Assembly (NCBI RefSeq): GCF_000960975.1
Contig: NZ_CP010803.1
Span: 781,501-845,500 of the forward strand
Length of the DNA: 64,000 nt
Reading direction: 5' to 3'
Origin: Martelella endophytica
Lineage (GTDB): Bacteria > Pseudomonadota > Alphaproteobacteria > Rhizobiales > Rhizobiaceae
The translations under genes and the position numbers were made by a program. Below are positions 8,387 to 18,260 of the stretch, one piece after another. Under the pieces are notes generated by a model that saw nothing but the letters and a program-made list of their open reading frames with translations, did no database searches and had not been told where the DNA came from. How positions within the stretch are numbered: the first letter of the stretch is position 1; each line of letters starts with the position of its first letter.

Positions 8387-9238
8387 ATGTCGAAACGCCC
8401 CTTTCTCGGCTGGTTTGCCACGCCTTCCTTCCTGATCGCTTTCGCGATCGTGGCGTCGTTCCTTGCCATCGTGCAATACAGCCTGCGCGCCTATATCCCC
8501 GGATCGCTCGATCCGGGCGGCTTCACGCTGGAGAACTTCACCACGCTGTGGAAGGCCGCCTATGGCCAGGCCTTCGTGACGACCGTGACGCTCTGCATCT
8601 GGACCGCGATCTTCACGCTTCTGGTCGGCTACCCGCTGGCCTATGCCATCGTGCGGGTCCGCTCCGCCGCACTGCGCAGCGCGATCCTGCTGATTTCGCT
8701 GACGCCGCTTTTCCTCGGCGAGATCGTGCGCACCTATTCCTGGATGATCGTGCTCGGCAATCGCGGCTTCCTGAATGTCGTGCTGATGCGGCTCGGGATC
8801 ATCGACAGGCCGATCAGCTTCATGTTCACGGAACTTGGCGTGGTGATCGCGCTCGTCCATTTCACCCTGCCCATCGTGGTGGTGATGCTGGCCGCAGCCC
8901 TTTCGCATATCGACCGCAACTACGAACGCGCCGCCACCTCGCTCGGCGCCGGCCGCGTCCGCGTCTTCCTGACGGTGACCCTTCCGCTGTCCATCCCCGG
9001 CATCGTCGCGGCGACATCCACCGCTTTTGCCTGGACGTTTTCGGCGTTCGCCACCCCGCAGATGATTGGCGGCGGCAAGGTGCAGACGATCTCGACGCTG
9101 GTCTATCAGGTCGGCTTCGCCTCGTTCAATTTCCCGCTCGCCGCTTCGCTTTCGCTGGTCGGGCTGCTGTTTACCATCGCCGTTCTTTCCCTCTTCAACG
9201 CCGGCATGCGCCGGGTCGAAAAACTGGGAGCCCACTGA
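8387..9238 (+). CDS. ABC transporter permease, PotB-like
   Basis: The 283-residue protein has about six membrane helices, beginning with FLIAFAIVASFLAIVQYSLRA. It carries the EAA loop near residues 185-205 (ERAATSLGAGRVRVFLTVTL), the site that contacts the ATPase. In the family it forms the membrane channel with the next gene's product. The start at ATG 8387 follows the SBP gene by 80 bases containing the stem-loop. The following permease gene begins 1 base after the stop. Confidence 0.85.
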   Translation: MSKRPFLGWFATPSFLIAFAIVASFLAIVQYSLRAYIPGSLDPGGFTLENFTTLWKAAYGQAFVTTVTLCIWTAIFTLLVGYPLAYAIVRVRSAALRSAILLISLTPLFLGEIVRTYSWMIVLGNRGFLNVVLMRLGIIDRPISFMFTELGVVIALVHFTLPIVVVMLAAALSHIDRNYERAATSLGAGRVRVFLTVTLPLSIPGIVAATSTAFAWTFSAFATPQMIGGGKVQTISTLVYQVGFASFNFPLAASLSLVGLLFTIAVLSLFNAGMRRVEKLGAH

Positions 9239-9239
9239 C

Positions 9240-10049
9240 ATGCGCAAGACCTTGATGGACCATGTCCTGGACTGGAGCGGCCGGCTTGTGCTGACGCTGA
9301 TCCTTATTTTCGTGATGCTGCCCTTCATCGTCGTGGCCATCGCCTCGTTCAATGACAGTGCCATCCTGACGTTCCCGCCCAAATCCTGGTCGCTGCACTG
9401 GTATGCCAATGCGCTGAGCTATCGCGATTTCGGCGAAGGCCTCGTGAACTCGCTGAAGATCGCCGGCCTTGCCGCCGTGATCGCCATTTTTGCCGGATCG
9501 GGCTTTGCCTATGTGATCGACCGCTATGAATTCTCCCTGAAGAGCTTTCTCAACGGCGTGCTGATGTCGCCGCTGATCATTCCGAACTTCACCATCGGTC
9601 TCGGCCTGCTGATCCTGTCGGCGGCCGCCTCCCTGCCGCGCTCGCTCTGGCTGGTGGTGACGGTCCATGTCATCATCGTCATGCCCTTCGTCGTGCGCTC
9701 GGTTTACGTTTCCCTGCGCAACTTCGAGCGACGCTATGAGCAGGCCGCCGAAAGCCTTGGCGCGACGCCGGTGCATGTCCTCCTGACGATCACGCTACCG
9801 CTTCTGGTGCCGGGCCTCATCTCGGGCGCGCTGTTTGCGGCGATCCTGTCATTCAACGAATTCACCGCCTCGCTGTTCGTGGTCAACCAGTCGACCCAGA
9901 CCCTGCCGGTGGCCATGTACAACTATGTCCGTGAATATGCAGATCCGACGCTGGCCGCGATCTCCGTCATCTATGTGGCGGTGGTGGCCGTGACGCTCAT
10001 GGTCGTGCACAAGATCTTCCGCCTCGAAAAGGTGCTCAATGTCGAATGA
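9240..10049 (+). CDS. ABC transporter permease, PotC-like
   Basis: The start is taken at ATG 9240 (MRKTLMDHVLDWSGRLVLTL), giving 269 residues. The frame is open further upstream, but there it overlaps the first permease in a different frame and encodes no membrane-like sequence. About six hydrophobic helices are present, and the EAA loop reads EQAAESLGATPVHVLLTITL near residue 165. It pairs with the 8387 permease. Its 3' end overlaps the ATPase gene by 11 bases, indicating translational coupling. Confidence 0.85.
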   Translation: MRKTLMDHVLDWSGRLVLTLILIFVMLPFIVVAIASFNDSAILTFPPKSWSLHWYANALSYRDFGEGLVNSLKIAGLAAVIAIFAGSGFAYVIDRYEFSLKSFLNGVLMSPLIIPNFTIGLGLLILSAAASLPRSLWLVVTVHVIIVMPFVVRSVYVSLRNFERRYEQAAESLGATPVHVLLTITLPLLVPGLISGALFAAILSFNEFTASLFVVNQSTQTLPVAMYNYVREYADPTLAAISVIYVAVVAVTLMVVHKIFRLEKVLNVE

Positions 10050-11154
10050 TAAAACCCCCGTGCTGCAAGGCGATCATCCTGCCGTGCAGATTGACGGCGT
10101 ATCGAAGTCCTTCTCCGGAACCACTGCGCTCGAGCCCGTCTGGCTGAAGATCCGGCGCGGCGAATTCCTGACCCTGCTCGGCCCTTCGGGCTGCGGAAAG
10201 ACGACGCTGCTCAACCTGATTGCAGGCTTCCTGGAATCCGACAATGGCGAGCTTTTCATCGATCGCGAACTGGTGACACAGGTGCCGCCGCACCAGCGCG
10301 AAATCGGCATCGTTTTCCAGAATTACGCGCTCTTCCCGCATATGAGCGTGGCGCAGAATGTGGCCTACGGCCTGCGCACCCGCCGGGTTTCCAAGGCCGA
10401 GATAGAGACACGCGTGCGCGAAGCCCTGGCGCTGGTCAAGCTCGAGGACTTTGCCGATCGCCGCCCGCGCCAGCTTTCCGGCGGCCAGCAGCAGCGGGTG
10501 GCCCTTGCCCGCGCACTGGTGATCCGTCCGCGCGTGCTGTTGCTCGATGAGCCCTTTTCGGCGCTGGACCGGAACCTGCGTACCGCCATGCAGGTGGAAC
10601 TGCGCGAGATCCAGACACGGCTTGGCCTGACGACGGTGTTCGTCACCCATGATCAGGGCGAGGCGCTCAGCATGTCGGACAGGATCGCGGTGATGTCGCG
10701 CGGGCGAATCCGCCAGATCGGCAGCCCGTCGGAGATCTACGACACGCCCGACAATCACTTCGCTTCCACCTTTGTGGGCGATGCCAACCTGTTCCATGCC
10801 ACCTTGCGTGAGGTGTCGGGCCAGGAACTCAGCCTCGAGGTGGACGGCACCGCACTGCCGCTGACCGCCTATCAGGAGAGCCTGCCTGCCCCAGGCCCGG
10901 TCACGCTCTTTACCCGCCCCGAGCATTGCAGCCTGACGGAAACCGGAACCCCCGGCAGTATCCACGCGACCGTGGCGCTCTCCGTCTATCAAGGGAGCTA
11001 CGCCGAGCTGCATCTCGATTGCCCCGTCGCCGTTGGCGGCCGGATCATGCTGCGCGTTCCCTCCGCAGAAGCCCTGCCTGCCGGCACCGCAGTCGGGATC
11101 ACGCTGCCAGATCGCGGCCCCGCCATTTTCGCACCCGAGGAAGCCGCAGCATGA
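10039..11154 (+). CDS. ABC transporter ATP-binding protein, PotA-like
   Basis: A 371-residue ATPase with Walker A GPSGCGKT (residues 48-55), signature LSGGQQQRVALARAL (about 147-161), Walker B VLLLDEPFSALD (about 168-179) and the H-loop FVTHDQGEA (about 203-211). The C-terminal third carries a TOBE-type domain (TRPEHCSL), as expected of PotA/FbpC-type ATPases. It energises the transporter formed with the 8387 and 9240 products. The stop overlaps the start of the quinone oxidoreductase gene, so the catabolic genes downstream belong to the same transcript. Confidence 0.88.
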   Translation: MSNDKTPVLQGDHPAVQIDGVSKSFSGTTALEPVWLKIRRGEFLTLLGPSGCGKTTLLNLIAGFLESDNGELFIDRELVTQVPPHQREIGIVFQNYALFPHMSVAQNVAYGLRTRRVSKAEIETRVREALALVKLEDFADRRPRQLSGGQQQRVALARALVIRPRVLLLDEPFSALDRNLRTAMQVELREIQTRLGLTTVFVTHDQGEALSMSDRIAVMSRGRIRQIGSPSEIYDTPDNHFASTFVGDANLFHATLREVSGQELSLEVDGTALPLTAYQESLPAPGPVTLFTRPEHCSLTETGTPGSIHATVALSVYQGSYAELHLDCPVAVGGRIMLRVPSAEALPAGTAVGITLPDRGPAIFAPEEAAA

Positions 11155-12152
11155 GTGACACGATGAAAGCCGTCATTGCCACCGCCACCGGCGGCCCGGA
11201 CGTTCTGACGCTGGTGGATCGACCCGTTCCAGCCCCGGCGGCGGGAGACGTGCTGATCCGCGTTGGCGCCGCCGGTGTGAACCGCCCCGATGTCATGCAG
11301 CGCAGCGGCGCCCTGCCCGCACCCGCCGGTGTCTCCGACATTTTCGGGTTGGAGATTTGCGGCGTGGTCGAGGCGCTGGGCGATGGCGTTGATCCCGCCT
11401 TGCGCGGCACGACGGTCATGGCGCTCACCAAGGCCGGCGGCTATGCGGGAGCCGTCACCGCCCGCGCCGACCATTGCCTGCCCTTGCCCGAAGGGCTTGA
11501 TATTGCCGAGGGCGCCGTTCTGCCCGAAGGGCTGTTCACCATCTGGCATAACCTCTTCGAACGCGGCGCGCTGAAGCCTGGCGAACGCCTGCTGATCGAA
11601 GGCGGCGCAAGCGGCATCGGCACGCTGGCGCTGCAACTGGCCCAGGCCTGGGGCGCGAGCGTGATCGTCACGGCCGGTGGCCCCGAAAAATGCGCACGTC
11701 TGGAAAAGATGGGCGTTGCCGCCATCGACTACCGCAGCGCGGATGTGACCGCGGAAGTCCTGCGGTTGACCGATGGCGCCGGCGTCGATGTCGTGCTTGA
11801 TATTCTCGGCGGCGACGCGATCAACCGCCACCTTGCCTGCATGGCCTATGGCGGCCGTCATGTCGGCCTTTCCTTCATGTCCGGCATGATGGCCCCGGTC
11901 GATCTCGGCCTCCTGATGCGCAAGGGTCTGTGGCTGACCTCATCGACCCTGCGTCCGCGCTCCGACGCCGAAAAGACCGCCATGGCCGAAGGCGTTCGTC
12001 GCGATCTTCTGCCGCTGATCGGCCCGGAAAAAGTGCGGCCCGTCCTGTCGCGCCGCTTCCCGCTGGCCAAGGCGAGTGAGGCACATGCGCTGATGGAGAG
12101 CGGTGAGAATTTCGGCAAGATCGTTCTCGAACTGGACGGAAAGGTCGCCTGA
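11151..12152 (+). CDS. NAD(P)H-quinone oxidoreductase, zinc-independent MDR family (PIG3-like)
   Basis: The start at ATG 11151 (MSDTMKAVIATATGGPDVL) overlaps the ATPase stop; upstream codons in the same frame lie inside that gene. The 333-residue protein is a medium-chain dehydrogenase/reductase of the quinone oxidoreductase branch. It has GAAGVNRPDVMQRSG near residue 45, with no Cys/His set for catalytic zinc, and the NADPH-binding segment GGASGIGTLALQLAQ near residue 145. It ends in GKIVLEL, the usual family tail. The true substrate is unknown; the operon context suggests reduction of a quinone or enone formed during breakdown of the imported compound. It overlaps the GST gene by one base. 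Confidence 0.85.
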   Translation: MSDTMKAVIATATGGPDVLTLVDRPVPAPAAGDVLIRVGAAGVNRPDVMQRSGALPAPAGVSDIFGLEICGVVEALGDGVDPALRGTTVMALTKAGGYAGAVTARADHCLPLPEGLDIAEGAVLPEGLFTIWHNLFERGALKPGERLLIEGGASGIGTLALQLAQAWGASVIVTAGGPEKCARLEKMGVAAIDYRSADVTAEVLRLTDGAGVDVVLDILGGDAINRHLACMAYGGRHVGLSFMSGMMAPVDLGLLMRKGLWLTSSTLRPRSDAEKTAMAEGVRRDLLPLIGPEKVRPVLSRRFPLAKASEAHALMESGENFGKIVLELDGKVA

Positions 12153-12763
12153 TGATCCTGACACTTTACTGGGGCTCTGCCTCACCCTTCGTCCGCAAGG
12201 TCATGGTCACGGCCCATGAACTGGGCCTTGCCGACAGGATCGAAATCCTCGACAGCGCCGCCCATCCCGTCGAGCGCGATGCGCGGATCCAGGCCTTCAA
12301 CCCGCTGGCCAAGGTTCCCGCAGCCCGCACCGCAGACGGCATGGATCTCTATGACAGCCGGGTGATCTGCGAATATCTCGATGACCTGGCATCCGGCGGG
12401 CTTTTCCCCGCTCCCGGCCCTGCCCGCTGGACGGCGCTGCGCCGCCAGGCGCTGGCCGACGGTCTTCTCGATGCCGCACTTCTGGTGCGTTACGAACGCC
12501 TTGCCCGCCCCGAGCCGCAGCGCTGGCCGCTCTGGATCGACAAGCAGCTTGAAAAAGTATCAGATGCGCTTGATGCGATGGCCGCCGATCTGCCCGCTGC
12601 GGACTGCCACGACATCGGCGCGATTTCGATTGCCTGCGCGCTCGGCTGGCTCAGCTTCCGCTTCCCCGAAATCGACTGGCGAGAGGGCCGCGCGGAACTT
12701 GCGCAATGGCATGCCGGTTTTGAAACCCGTCCCGCCATGCAGGCCACGCGCCCTGCCGCCTGA
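12152..12763 (+). CDS. Glutathione S-transferase family protein
   Basis: The 203-residue protein has the N-terminal thioredoxin-like domain of GSTs. TLYWGSASPFVRKVMV holds a possible catalytic Ser near residue 10-12, NPLAKVPA contains the cis-Pro, and LYDSRVICEYLD contains the Ser that binds the glutathione gamma-glutamyl group. The helical C-terminal domain follows. In catabolic operons such enzymes often act as dehalogenases, isomerases or detoxifiers of reactive intermediates. It overlaps the preceding gene by one base and precedes RidA by 26 bases. Confidence 0.82.
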   Translation: MILTLYWGSASPFVRKVMVTAHELGLADRIEILDSAAHPVERDARIQAFNPLAKVPAARTADGMDLYDSRVICEYLDDLASGGLFPAPGPARWTALRRQALADGLLDAALLVRYERLARPEPQRWPLWIDKQLEKVSDALDAMAADLPAADCHDIGAISIACALGWLSFRFPEIDWREGRAELAQWHAGFETRPAMQATRPAA

Positions 12764-12789
12764 CACCATCCTTCAGAAAGACCCCGAAC

Positions 12790-13206
12790 ATGGCTCATTA
12801 CCGTCACCGCCCTTTCAACACCAAGGAAACCTATCCCGAGCAGAACCTCGACAACGACCTCGCCCAGGCCGTCGTTGCCGAAGGTGGCAAGACGATCTTT
12901 CTGCGTGGCCAGTGCCCGCAGGATCTCGACACCGCGATCAACATCACCTCCAGCGATCCGGTCGAGCAGACCCACAAGGTGATGAGCAATATCCGCCAGC
13001 TCGTCGAGGAATGTGGCGGCGACATGGGTCATGTGACCAAGCTGGTCGTCTACCTCACCGATGTGCGCCATCGCGAGGCCGTCTATCGCACCATGGGTGA
13101 ATATATCCGCGGCGTGCACCCCGTCTGCACCGGCCTTGTCGTCGTGGCGCTGGCCCGTCCCGAATGGCTGGTGGAAATCGACGCCACGGCCGTGATCCCC
13201 GAATAG
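12790..13206 (+). CDS. RidA (YjgF/YER057c/UK114) family protein
   Basis: A 138-residue single-domain protein with the family features: an internal GGKTIFLRGQ strand, a QTHKVMSNIRQLVEE helix, and the C-terminal GLVVVALARPEWLVEIDATAV segment. That segment includes the Arg that binds the carboxylate of imines or enamines in RidA. It should hydrolyse reactive enamine/imine intermediates or a related amide. Members outside the core RidA subgroup are frequent in catabolic operons, as here next to GST and DUF1028. This suggests that the pathway releases an imine. Confidence 0.82.
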   Translation: MAHYRHRPFNTKETYPEQNLDNDLAQAVVAEGGKTIFLRGQCPQDLDTAINITSSDPVEQTHKVMSNIRQLVEECGGDMGHVTKLVVYLTDVRHREAVYRTMGEYIRGVHPVCTGLVVVALARPEWLVEIDATAVIPE

Positions 13207-13256
13207 ACGGGGCAAAACGAGCATCCAGAAGCAGGGCCAGGCCCGCAGGAGACAGC

Positions 13257-13934
13257 ATGACCTTTTCGATTATCGGCCACTGCCCGGAAACCGGCATGTT
13301 CGGCATGGCGATCTCTTCCTCCTCGCCGGCCGTCGCCGCCCGTTGCGCCTTTGCCCGCGCGGGCGTCGGCGTCGTCTCGACGCAGAATGTCACCGACCCC
13401 CGGCTCGGGCCCCATGCGCTTGACCTGATGGCGCGCGGCGCAAGTGCCGCCGAGGCGGTGGCGATCCTCGCCCGCAGCGGCGGCAAGCATATGGCCTGGC
13501 GGCAGGTTCTCGCGCTTGGCCGCTCCGGCGAAAGCTCGATCCATTCGGGAACCAATGTTCTCGGCATGTGGTCCGAGGCGCAAGGGCGCGACACGGCGGC
13601 CGCGGGCAATCTTCTCGCCGATGCCGGCGTTCCCGAGGTGATGGTGCAGCATTTCCAGTCGAGCACGGGTCATCTCGGCGCGCGTCTTGTCGGCGCGCTC
13701 CGCGCCGGACTTGATGCCGGCGGCGAGGCCGGTCCGGTCCATTCCGCGGGCCTGCTTGTCGTCGACAAGGAAAGCTGGCCGCTGGCCGAACTGCGCATCG
13801 ACTGGACGGAAGACTGCCCGATCGCAGCCCTTGAGGCCGCATGGGAGGTCTATGCGCCGCAGATGCAGGATTATGTGACCCGTGCCCTCAACCCCGAGGC
13901 CGCGCCCTCATACGGCGTCCCCGGCGACGAGTGA
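13257..13934 (+). CDS. DUF1028 family protein
   Basis: A 225-residue protein of the DUF1028 family, seen from MTFSIIGHCPETGMFGMAI, the SSSPAVAARC segment, the TQNVTDPRLGPHAL segment and the DAGGEAGPVHSAGLLV segment. DUF1028 proteins resemble Ntn hydrolases and often lie beside RidA, amidohydrolase and peptide or amino-compound transport genes, but their reaction is not established as far as I know. ATG 13257 is chosen because CGCAGGAGA ends about 5 bases upstream and the family start matches. The longer frame back to 13164 overlaps RidA. Confidence 0.8.
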   Translation: MTFSIIGHCPETGMFGMAISSSSPAVAARCAFARAGVGVVSTQNVTDPRLGPHALDLMARGASAAEAVAILARSGGKHMAWRQVLALGRSGESSIHSGTNVLGMWSEAQGRDTAAAGNLLADAGVPEVMVQHFQSSTGHLGARLVGALRAGLDAGGEAGPVHSAGLLVVDKESWPLAELRIDWTEDCPIAALEAAWEVYAPQMQDYVTRALNPEAAPSYGVPGDE

Positions 13935-14007
13935 CTGGCTTTTTCCGGGACGAGTGGCTAGCGTTTCCTGTGGTTTCCCGCAGCGATCATGAAAGGCCAG
14001 AAAGACC

Positions 14008-14952
14008 ATGCCCCTCAGGTTCACGCTTCGTCAGCTGGAATATTTCATCGCCGTGGGCGAGGCCGGCAGCATCGCGCTGGCCTCGGAAAAGGTGAATGTG
14101 ACCGCGCCCTCCATGTCCTCTGCCATCGCGCAGCTGGAAGCGGGCTTCGGCGTGCAGCTCTTCACCCGACGTCATGCGCAGGGCTCGGTGCTGACACCGA
14201 CCGGCGAGCGCTTTATCGAACAGGCCCGCGCCATCCTTGCCGAGGCGGAAAAGCTCAACGATATGGCCAATGTCTATACCGACAGTGTTCGCGGCTCGCT
14301 GAGGGTCGGCTGCATGCGAACCTTCGTGCAGCTCCTCGTGCCGCAGCTGCGGCGCAGTTTCGAGGACAAGTACAAGACCGTGGATTTCACGCAGGTTGAG
14401 CTCGATCAGGCGCAGATCTTCGACGCGCTGGGTGCTGCCCGCATCGACGTGGCGCTGACCTATGATCTCTCGCTGCCAAGCGACATCGAGTTCCAGCCGC
14501 TGGTCGCGCTTCCCCCTTACGTGATGGTCGATCCGGATCATCCGCTTGCCGGCCGGGACCGGGTCTCCCCCGCCGATCTGGTGGACCACGATATGGTCCT
14601 GCTCGATCTGCCGCATAGTTCGAGCTATTTCCTGTCGCTTTTCCGGGCGCTGGGACGGCGGCCCCACATTGCCGAACGCACCGCTGAAGTGACGGTGCAA
14701 CGCGGTCTCGTCGCCAATGGTTTCGGCTTTGCCATTTCCAATATGCGCACGGTCAGCCAGTTCTCGATGGACGGCAAACCGCTGAAATTCATCCCGCTCG
14801 AGAGCGATTTGCCGCCTCTGCAGCTTGGCATCGCCATGTCGCGCGCTGCCCATGTTTCCCGCACGATCCAGGCCTTCATCGACCATTGCCATGAAATGGT
14901 GGATGCCGGCGGCCTGCCTGGACTTGTCACCGACCGGATACCCCCCGCATGA
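14008..14952 (+). CDS. LysR-family transcriptional regulator
   Basis: The 314-residue protein has the LysR winged helix-turn-helix at residues 3-62 (FTLRQLEYFIAVGEAGSIAL, then SMSSAIAQLEAGFGVQLF and LTPTGERF). The rest is the effector-binding domain. It sits inside the operon on the same strand, with its 3' end overlapping the M20 deacylase gene by 4 bases. It is therefore probably autoregulated with the operon, and the palindromic region at 7054-7087 is a candidate binding site. The effector is likely the transported compound or a breakdown product. Confidence 0.87.
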   Translation: MPLRFTLRQLEYFIAVGEAGSIALASEKVNVTAPSMSSAIAQLEAGFGVQLFTRRHAQGSVLTPTGERFIEQARAILAEAEKLNDMANVYTDSVRGSLRVGCMRTFVQLLVPQLRRSFEDKYKTVDFTQVELDQAQIFDALGAARIDVALTYDLSLPSDIEFQPLVALPPYVMVDPDHPLAGRDRVSPADLVDHDMVLLDLPHSSSYFLSLFRALGRRPHIAERTAEVTVQRGLVANGFGFAISNMRTVSQFSMDGKPLKFIPLESDLPPLQLGIAMSRAAHVSRTIQAFIDHCHEMVDAGGLPGLVTDRIPPA

Positions 14953-16136
14953 CGTCTGATCTTCCGTCCGTCCCCGAAATCCTTGCCCGCCTGGTCTCGT
15001 TTCCGACCGTTTCGCGGCAGTCAAATCTTGCACTGCTGGACTATGTCGAAGGGCTTCTGGCGCCGGCCGGCGTGCGGCTGGAGCGTTTTGTCAGCGAGGA
15101 TGGCACCCGCGCCAATCTGCTCGCCCGGCTCGGGCCCGAGGGGCCCGGCGGCATCATGCTTTCGGGGCATTGCGATGTGGTTCCGACCGAAGGCCAGGCC
15201 TGGCAGAGCGATCCTTTCATGCTCCGCCAGGATGACGGGTGCTATTACGGGCGCGGCACTGCCGATATGAAAGGCTTTCTGGCTGTCGCGATCCGGGCGA
15301 TGCTGAAGGCTGCCGGTGCGCCGCTGTCCCTGCCGCTGCAGCTCGCGATCTCCTATGACGAGGAAATCGGCTGCATGGGCGTGCGCGGCATGCTCGATGC
15401 GCTGGGAACGCGCGAGGACCGGCCGGCGCTGTGCCTGATCGGCGAACCGACGGGCATGCGCATCGCCACCGGCCACAAGGGCAAACGCGCGCTCAGGGCC
15501 TGTTGCCACGGTCAGGAGGGCCATTCGGCGCTCGCCCCGGAAGCGCTGAACGCGCTCCATCTCGGCGCCGACTTCCTGATCCGGCTGCAGGCGCGTCAGG
15601 AGGAGTTGCGGCTGCGGGGCGCTCAGGACCCGGATTACGACATCCCCTATTCGACGATCCATGTCGGCGTCATGCAGGGCGGCACCGCGCTCAATATCGT
15701 GCCGAACCATTGCGAACTCGATTTCGAGATCCGCAATGTCGCCGGCGACGATCCGGATGAAATCCTTGCCGGTATTCGCACCGATGCTGAGGCCACCGCG
15801 GCCCCGCATCGCAACCGCTTCCCGCATGCCCGCGTCGAGGTGGAGGAAATCTCCGGCTATCCGGGGCTCGATACATCGGCAGGCGCGGCCGTGGCGCTTC
15901 TCAAGGAGATCCTCGGGCGGGCTGACCCCACGATCAAGGTCGCCTTCGGCACTGAGGCCGGGCTCTTCTCCGACACGCTGGGCGTCACCAGCCTCGTCTG
16001 TGGCCCCGGCCACATGGCCCAGGGCCACAAGCCGGATGAATATGTCAGCGAAGAACAGCTTTTAGAATGTGCCGCCTTTCTTGATGCCCTGACCGCGCTT
16101 CTGGTGAAGGGCGACGCGCCCGCGCTTTGCGCCTGA
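14949..16136 (+). CDS. M20 family deacetylase, acetylornithine deacetylase-like
   Basis: The 395-residue zinc hydrolase has SGHCDVVPT (metal His74, catalytic Asp76), YYGRGTADMKGFLA (metal Asp106), and SYDEEIGCMG (catalytic Glu138 and metal Glu139). The final metal His is in CGPGHMAQGHKPDEYVS near the C-terminus. It matches the ArgE/DapE group that removes an acyl group from N-acyl amino acids. In this operon it more likely acts on an imported N-acyl compound than in arginine synthesis. The ATG overlaps the LysR stop. Confidence 0.85.
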   Translation: MTSDLPSVPEILARLVSFPTVSRQSNLALLDYVEGLLAPAGVRLERFVSEDGTRANLLARLGPEGPGGIMLSGHCDVVPTEGQAWQSDPFMLRQDDGCYYGRGTADMKGFLAVAIRAMLKAAGAPLSLPLQLAISYDEEIGCMGVRGMLDALGTREDRPALCLIGEPTGMRIATGHKGKRALRACCHGQEGHSALAPEALNALHLGADFLIRLQARQEELRLRGAQDPDYDIPYSTIHVGVMQGGTALNIVPNHCELDFEIRNVAGDDPDEILAGIRTDAEATAAPHRNRFPHARVEVEEISGYPGLDTSAGAAVALLKEILGRADPTIKVAFGTEAGLFSDTLGVTSLVCGPGHMAQGHKPDEYVSEEQLLECAAFLDALTALLVKGDAPALCA

Positions 16137-16201
16137 GGCGCAGTTAAAACTCCAACGCCTTGGCTCCCTGAAAATGCCGCACCGAGACTGAAAGGAACCT
16201 C

Positions 16202-17329
16202 ATGTCCCGTCCCCTGATCTCGGTTGAGGATCTGCGCCGTCGCGCCAAAGCCCGCATGCCGCGTTTTGCCTTCGACTACATCGATGGCGGCGCGGGCCGG
16301 GAGATGGCCCTGCAGCGCAGCGAGGCGGCTTTCCGGGAAACCTGCCTGACCCCGCGTGTGCTGGTTAATTCCGTCACGCCCGCCGATCTTGGCACGCGGT
16401 TTCTCGGGCGCGACTGGGCGCTGCCGTTCGGGATTGCGCCGATGGGGCTGCCGGGTCTCGCCTGGCCCGGCGCCGACCTGATGATGGCCCGTGCGGCCGA
16501 AGCGGCGGGCGCGCCGATGGTGGCGGCAACGCCGGGCACCGCGCGGCTGGAGGCGGTGCGCCACGCCGCGCCGACCGTCTCGATGTTTCAGCTCTATGTC
16601 GGCGCCTCTCCCGAGATCACCGAGGACCTGATCGCCCGTGCCGAGCGCGCGGGTTACGACACGTTGATCGTCACGGCCGACGTCCCGCGCCCCGGCAAGC
16701 GCCTCAGGGATCTTCGCAACGGCTTTTCGCTGCCGCTCAGGCCCGGCCCGCGCATGCTCGCCGAACTCGCGCGCTGCCCGGCCTGGAGCCTGGCCACCGC
16801 ACGACATGGCTCTCCTTCACTGATCAATCTCGCCGACTACGCAGAACCGGGCGCAAGTGCCAGCGGTCTTGCGGCGCTGATGGCGCGCCAGAGTTCCGGG
16901 CGGCTGGACTGGCAGGTCTTTGCTGAAATCCGCAAGCGCTGGTCCGGCAAACTGGTGCTGAAGGGCGTGATGGCGGCCGAAGATGCATTGAGAGCGCACG
17001 AGGCCGGCGCCGATGCGGTCTGGATTTCCAGCCATGGCGGGCGCCAGCTCGACGCAGCGCCGGCGACGCTGACGGCATTGCGGCAGATCCGTGCAGCCCT
17101 CCCGTCCGATATTCCGCTCGCCATGGATGGCGGTGTGCGCAACGGCGAGGATATTCTGAAAGCGCTGGAAGCCGGCGCCGATTTCGTCTTCATCGGCCGC
17201 CCTTTCCTCTATGCTATCGGCGCCATGCGCGCTGCAGGGCCCGCCGCGCTTTTCGAGATGTTTGCAGCCGAACTCGAAGCTGCCATGGCCTTGACCGGTC
17301 GCCGTTCCCTCGCCCTCACCGGCGCGTAG
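16202..17329 (+). CDS. FMN-dependent alpha-hydroxy acid oxidase/dehydrogenase
   Basis: The 375-residue TIM-barrel flavoprotein keeps the active-site set of the lactate/glycolate oxidase family. Tyr26 is in FDYIDGGAG, Gln130 and Tyr132 in MFQLYVGA, Asp160 in TADVPRPGKR, Lys254 in LVLKGVM, and catalytic His278 with Arg281 in SSHGGRQLD. The usual SNHGGRQLD has Ser in place of Asn, a mild change. It oxidises an L-2-hydroxy acid to the 2-keto acid, passing electrons to O2 or to the respiratory chain. AAAGGAACCTC precedes the ATG. It lies 65 bases after the deacylase and may close the operon. Confidence 0.87.
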   Translation: MSRPLISVEDLRRRAKARMPRFAFDYIDGGAGREMALQRSEAAFRETCLTPRVLVNSVTPADLGTRFLGRDWALPFGIAPMGLPGLAWPGADLMMARAAEAAGAPMVAATPGTARLEAVRHAAPTVSMFQLYVGASPEITEDLIARAERAGYDTLIVTADVPRPGKRLRDLRNGFSLPLRPGPRMLAELARCPAWSLATARHGSPSLINLADYAEPGASASGLAALMARQSSGRLDWQVFAEIRKRWSGKLVLKGVMAAEDALRAHEAGADAVWISSHGGRQLDAAPATLTALRQIRAALPSDIPLAMDGGVRNGEDILKALEAGADFVFIGRPFLYAIGAMRAAGPAALFEMFAAELEAAMALTGRRSLALTGA

Positions 17330-17363
17330 CGGCAGCCGCCGGCAAGCGGCTTGTAAAGGTTCC

Positions 17364-17416
17364 GGCGAAGACCGGACTGCCGGCAGATTGCCGCAGCACC
17401 GGCACCGGTCTTCGCC
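17364..17416. terminator. Inverted repeat between convergent operons, possible bidirectional terminator
   Basis: A 12-base arm (GGCGAAGACCGG, 17364-17375) is exactly complementary to 17405-17416, with a 29-base loop that can itself fold. It lies in the gap between the rightward hydroxyacid oxidase gene and the leftward pyridoxal dehydrogenase gene. No T-run adjoins either side, so the terminator role is inferred from position and symmetry. Confidence 0.45.
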
Positions 17417-17483
17417 CCGATTGGCCCTAGCGCATCCAATAAGTTCGAGCGTCCTTTGTGCATCCGAATGGATGTACGACGTC

Positions 17484-18260
<777 letters not shown>

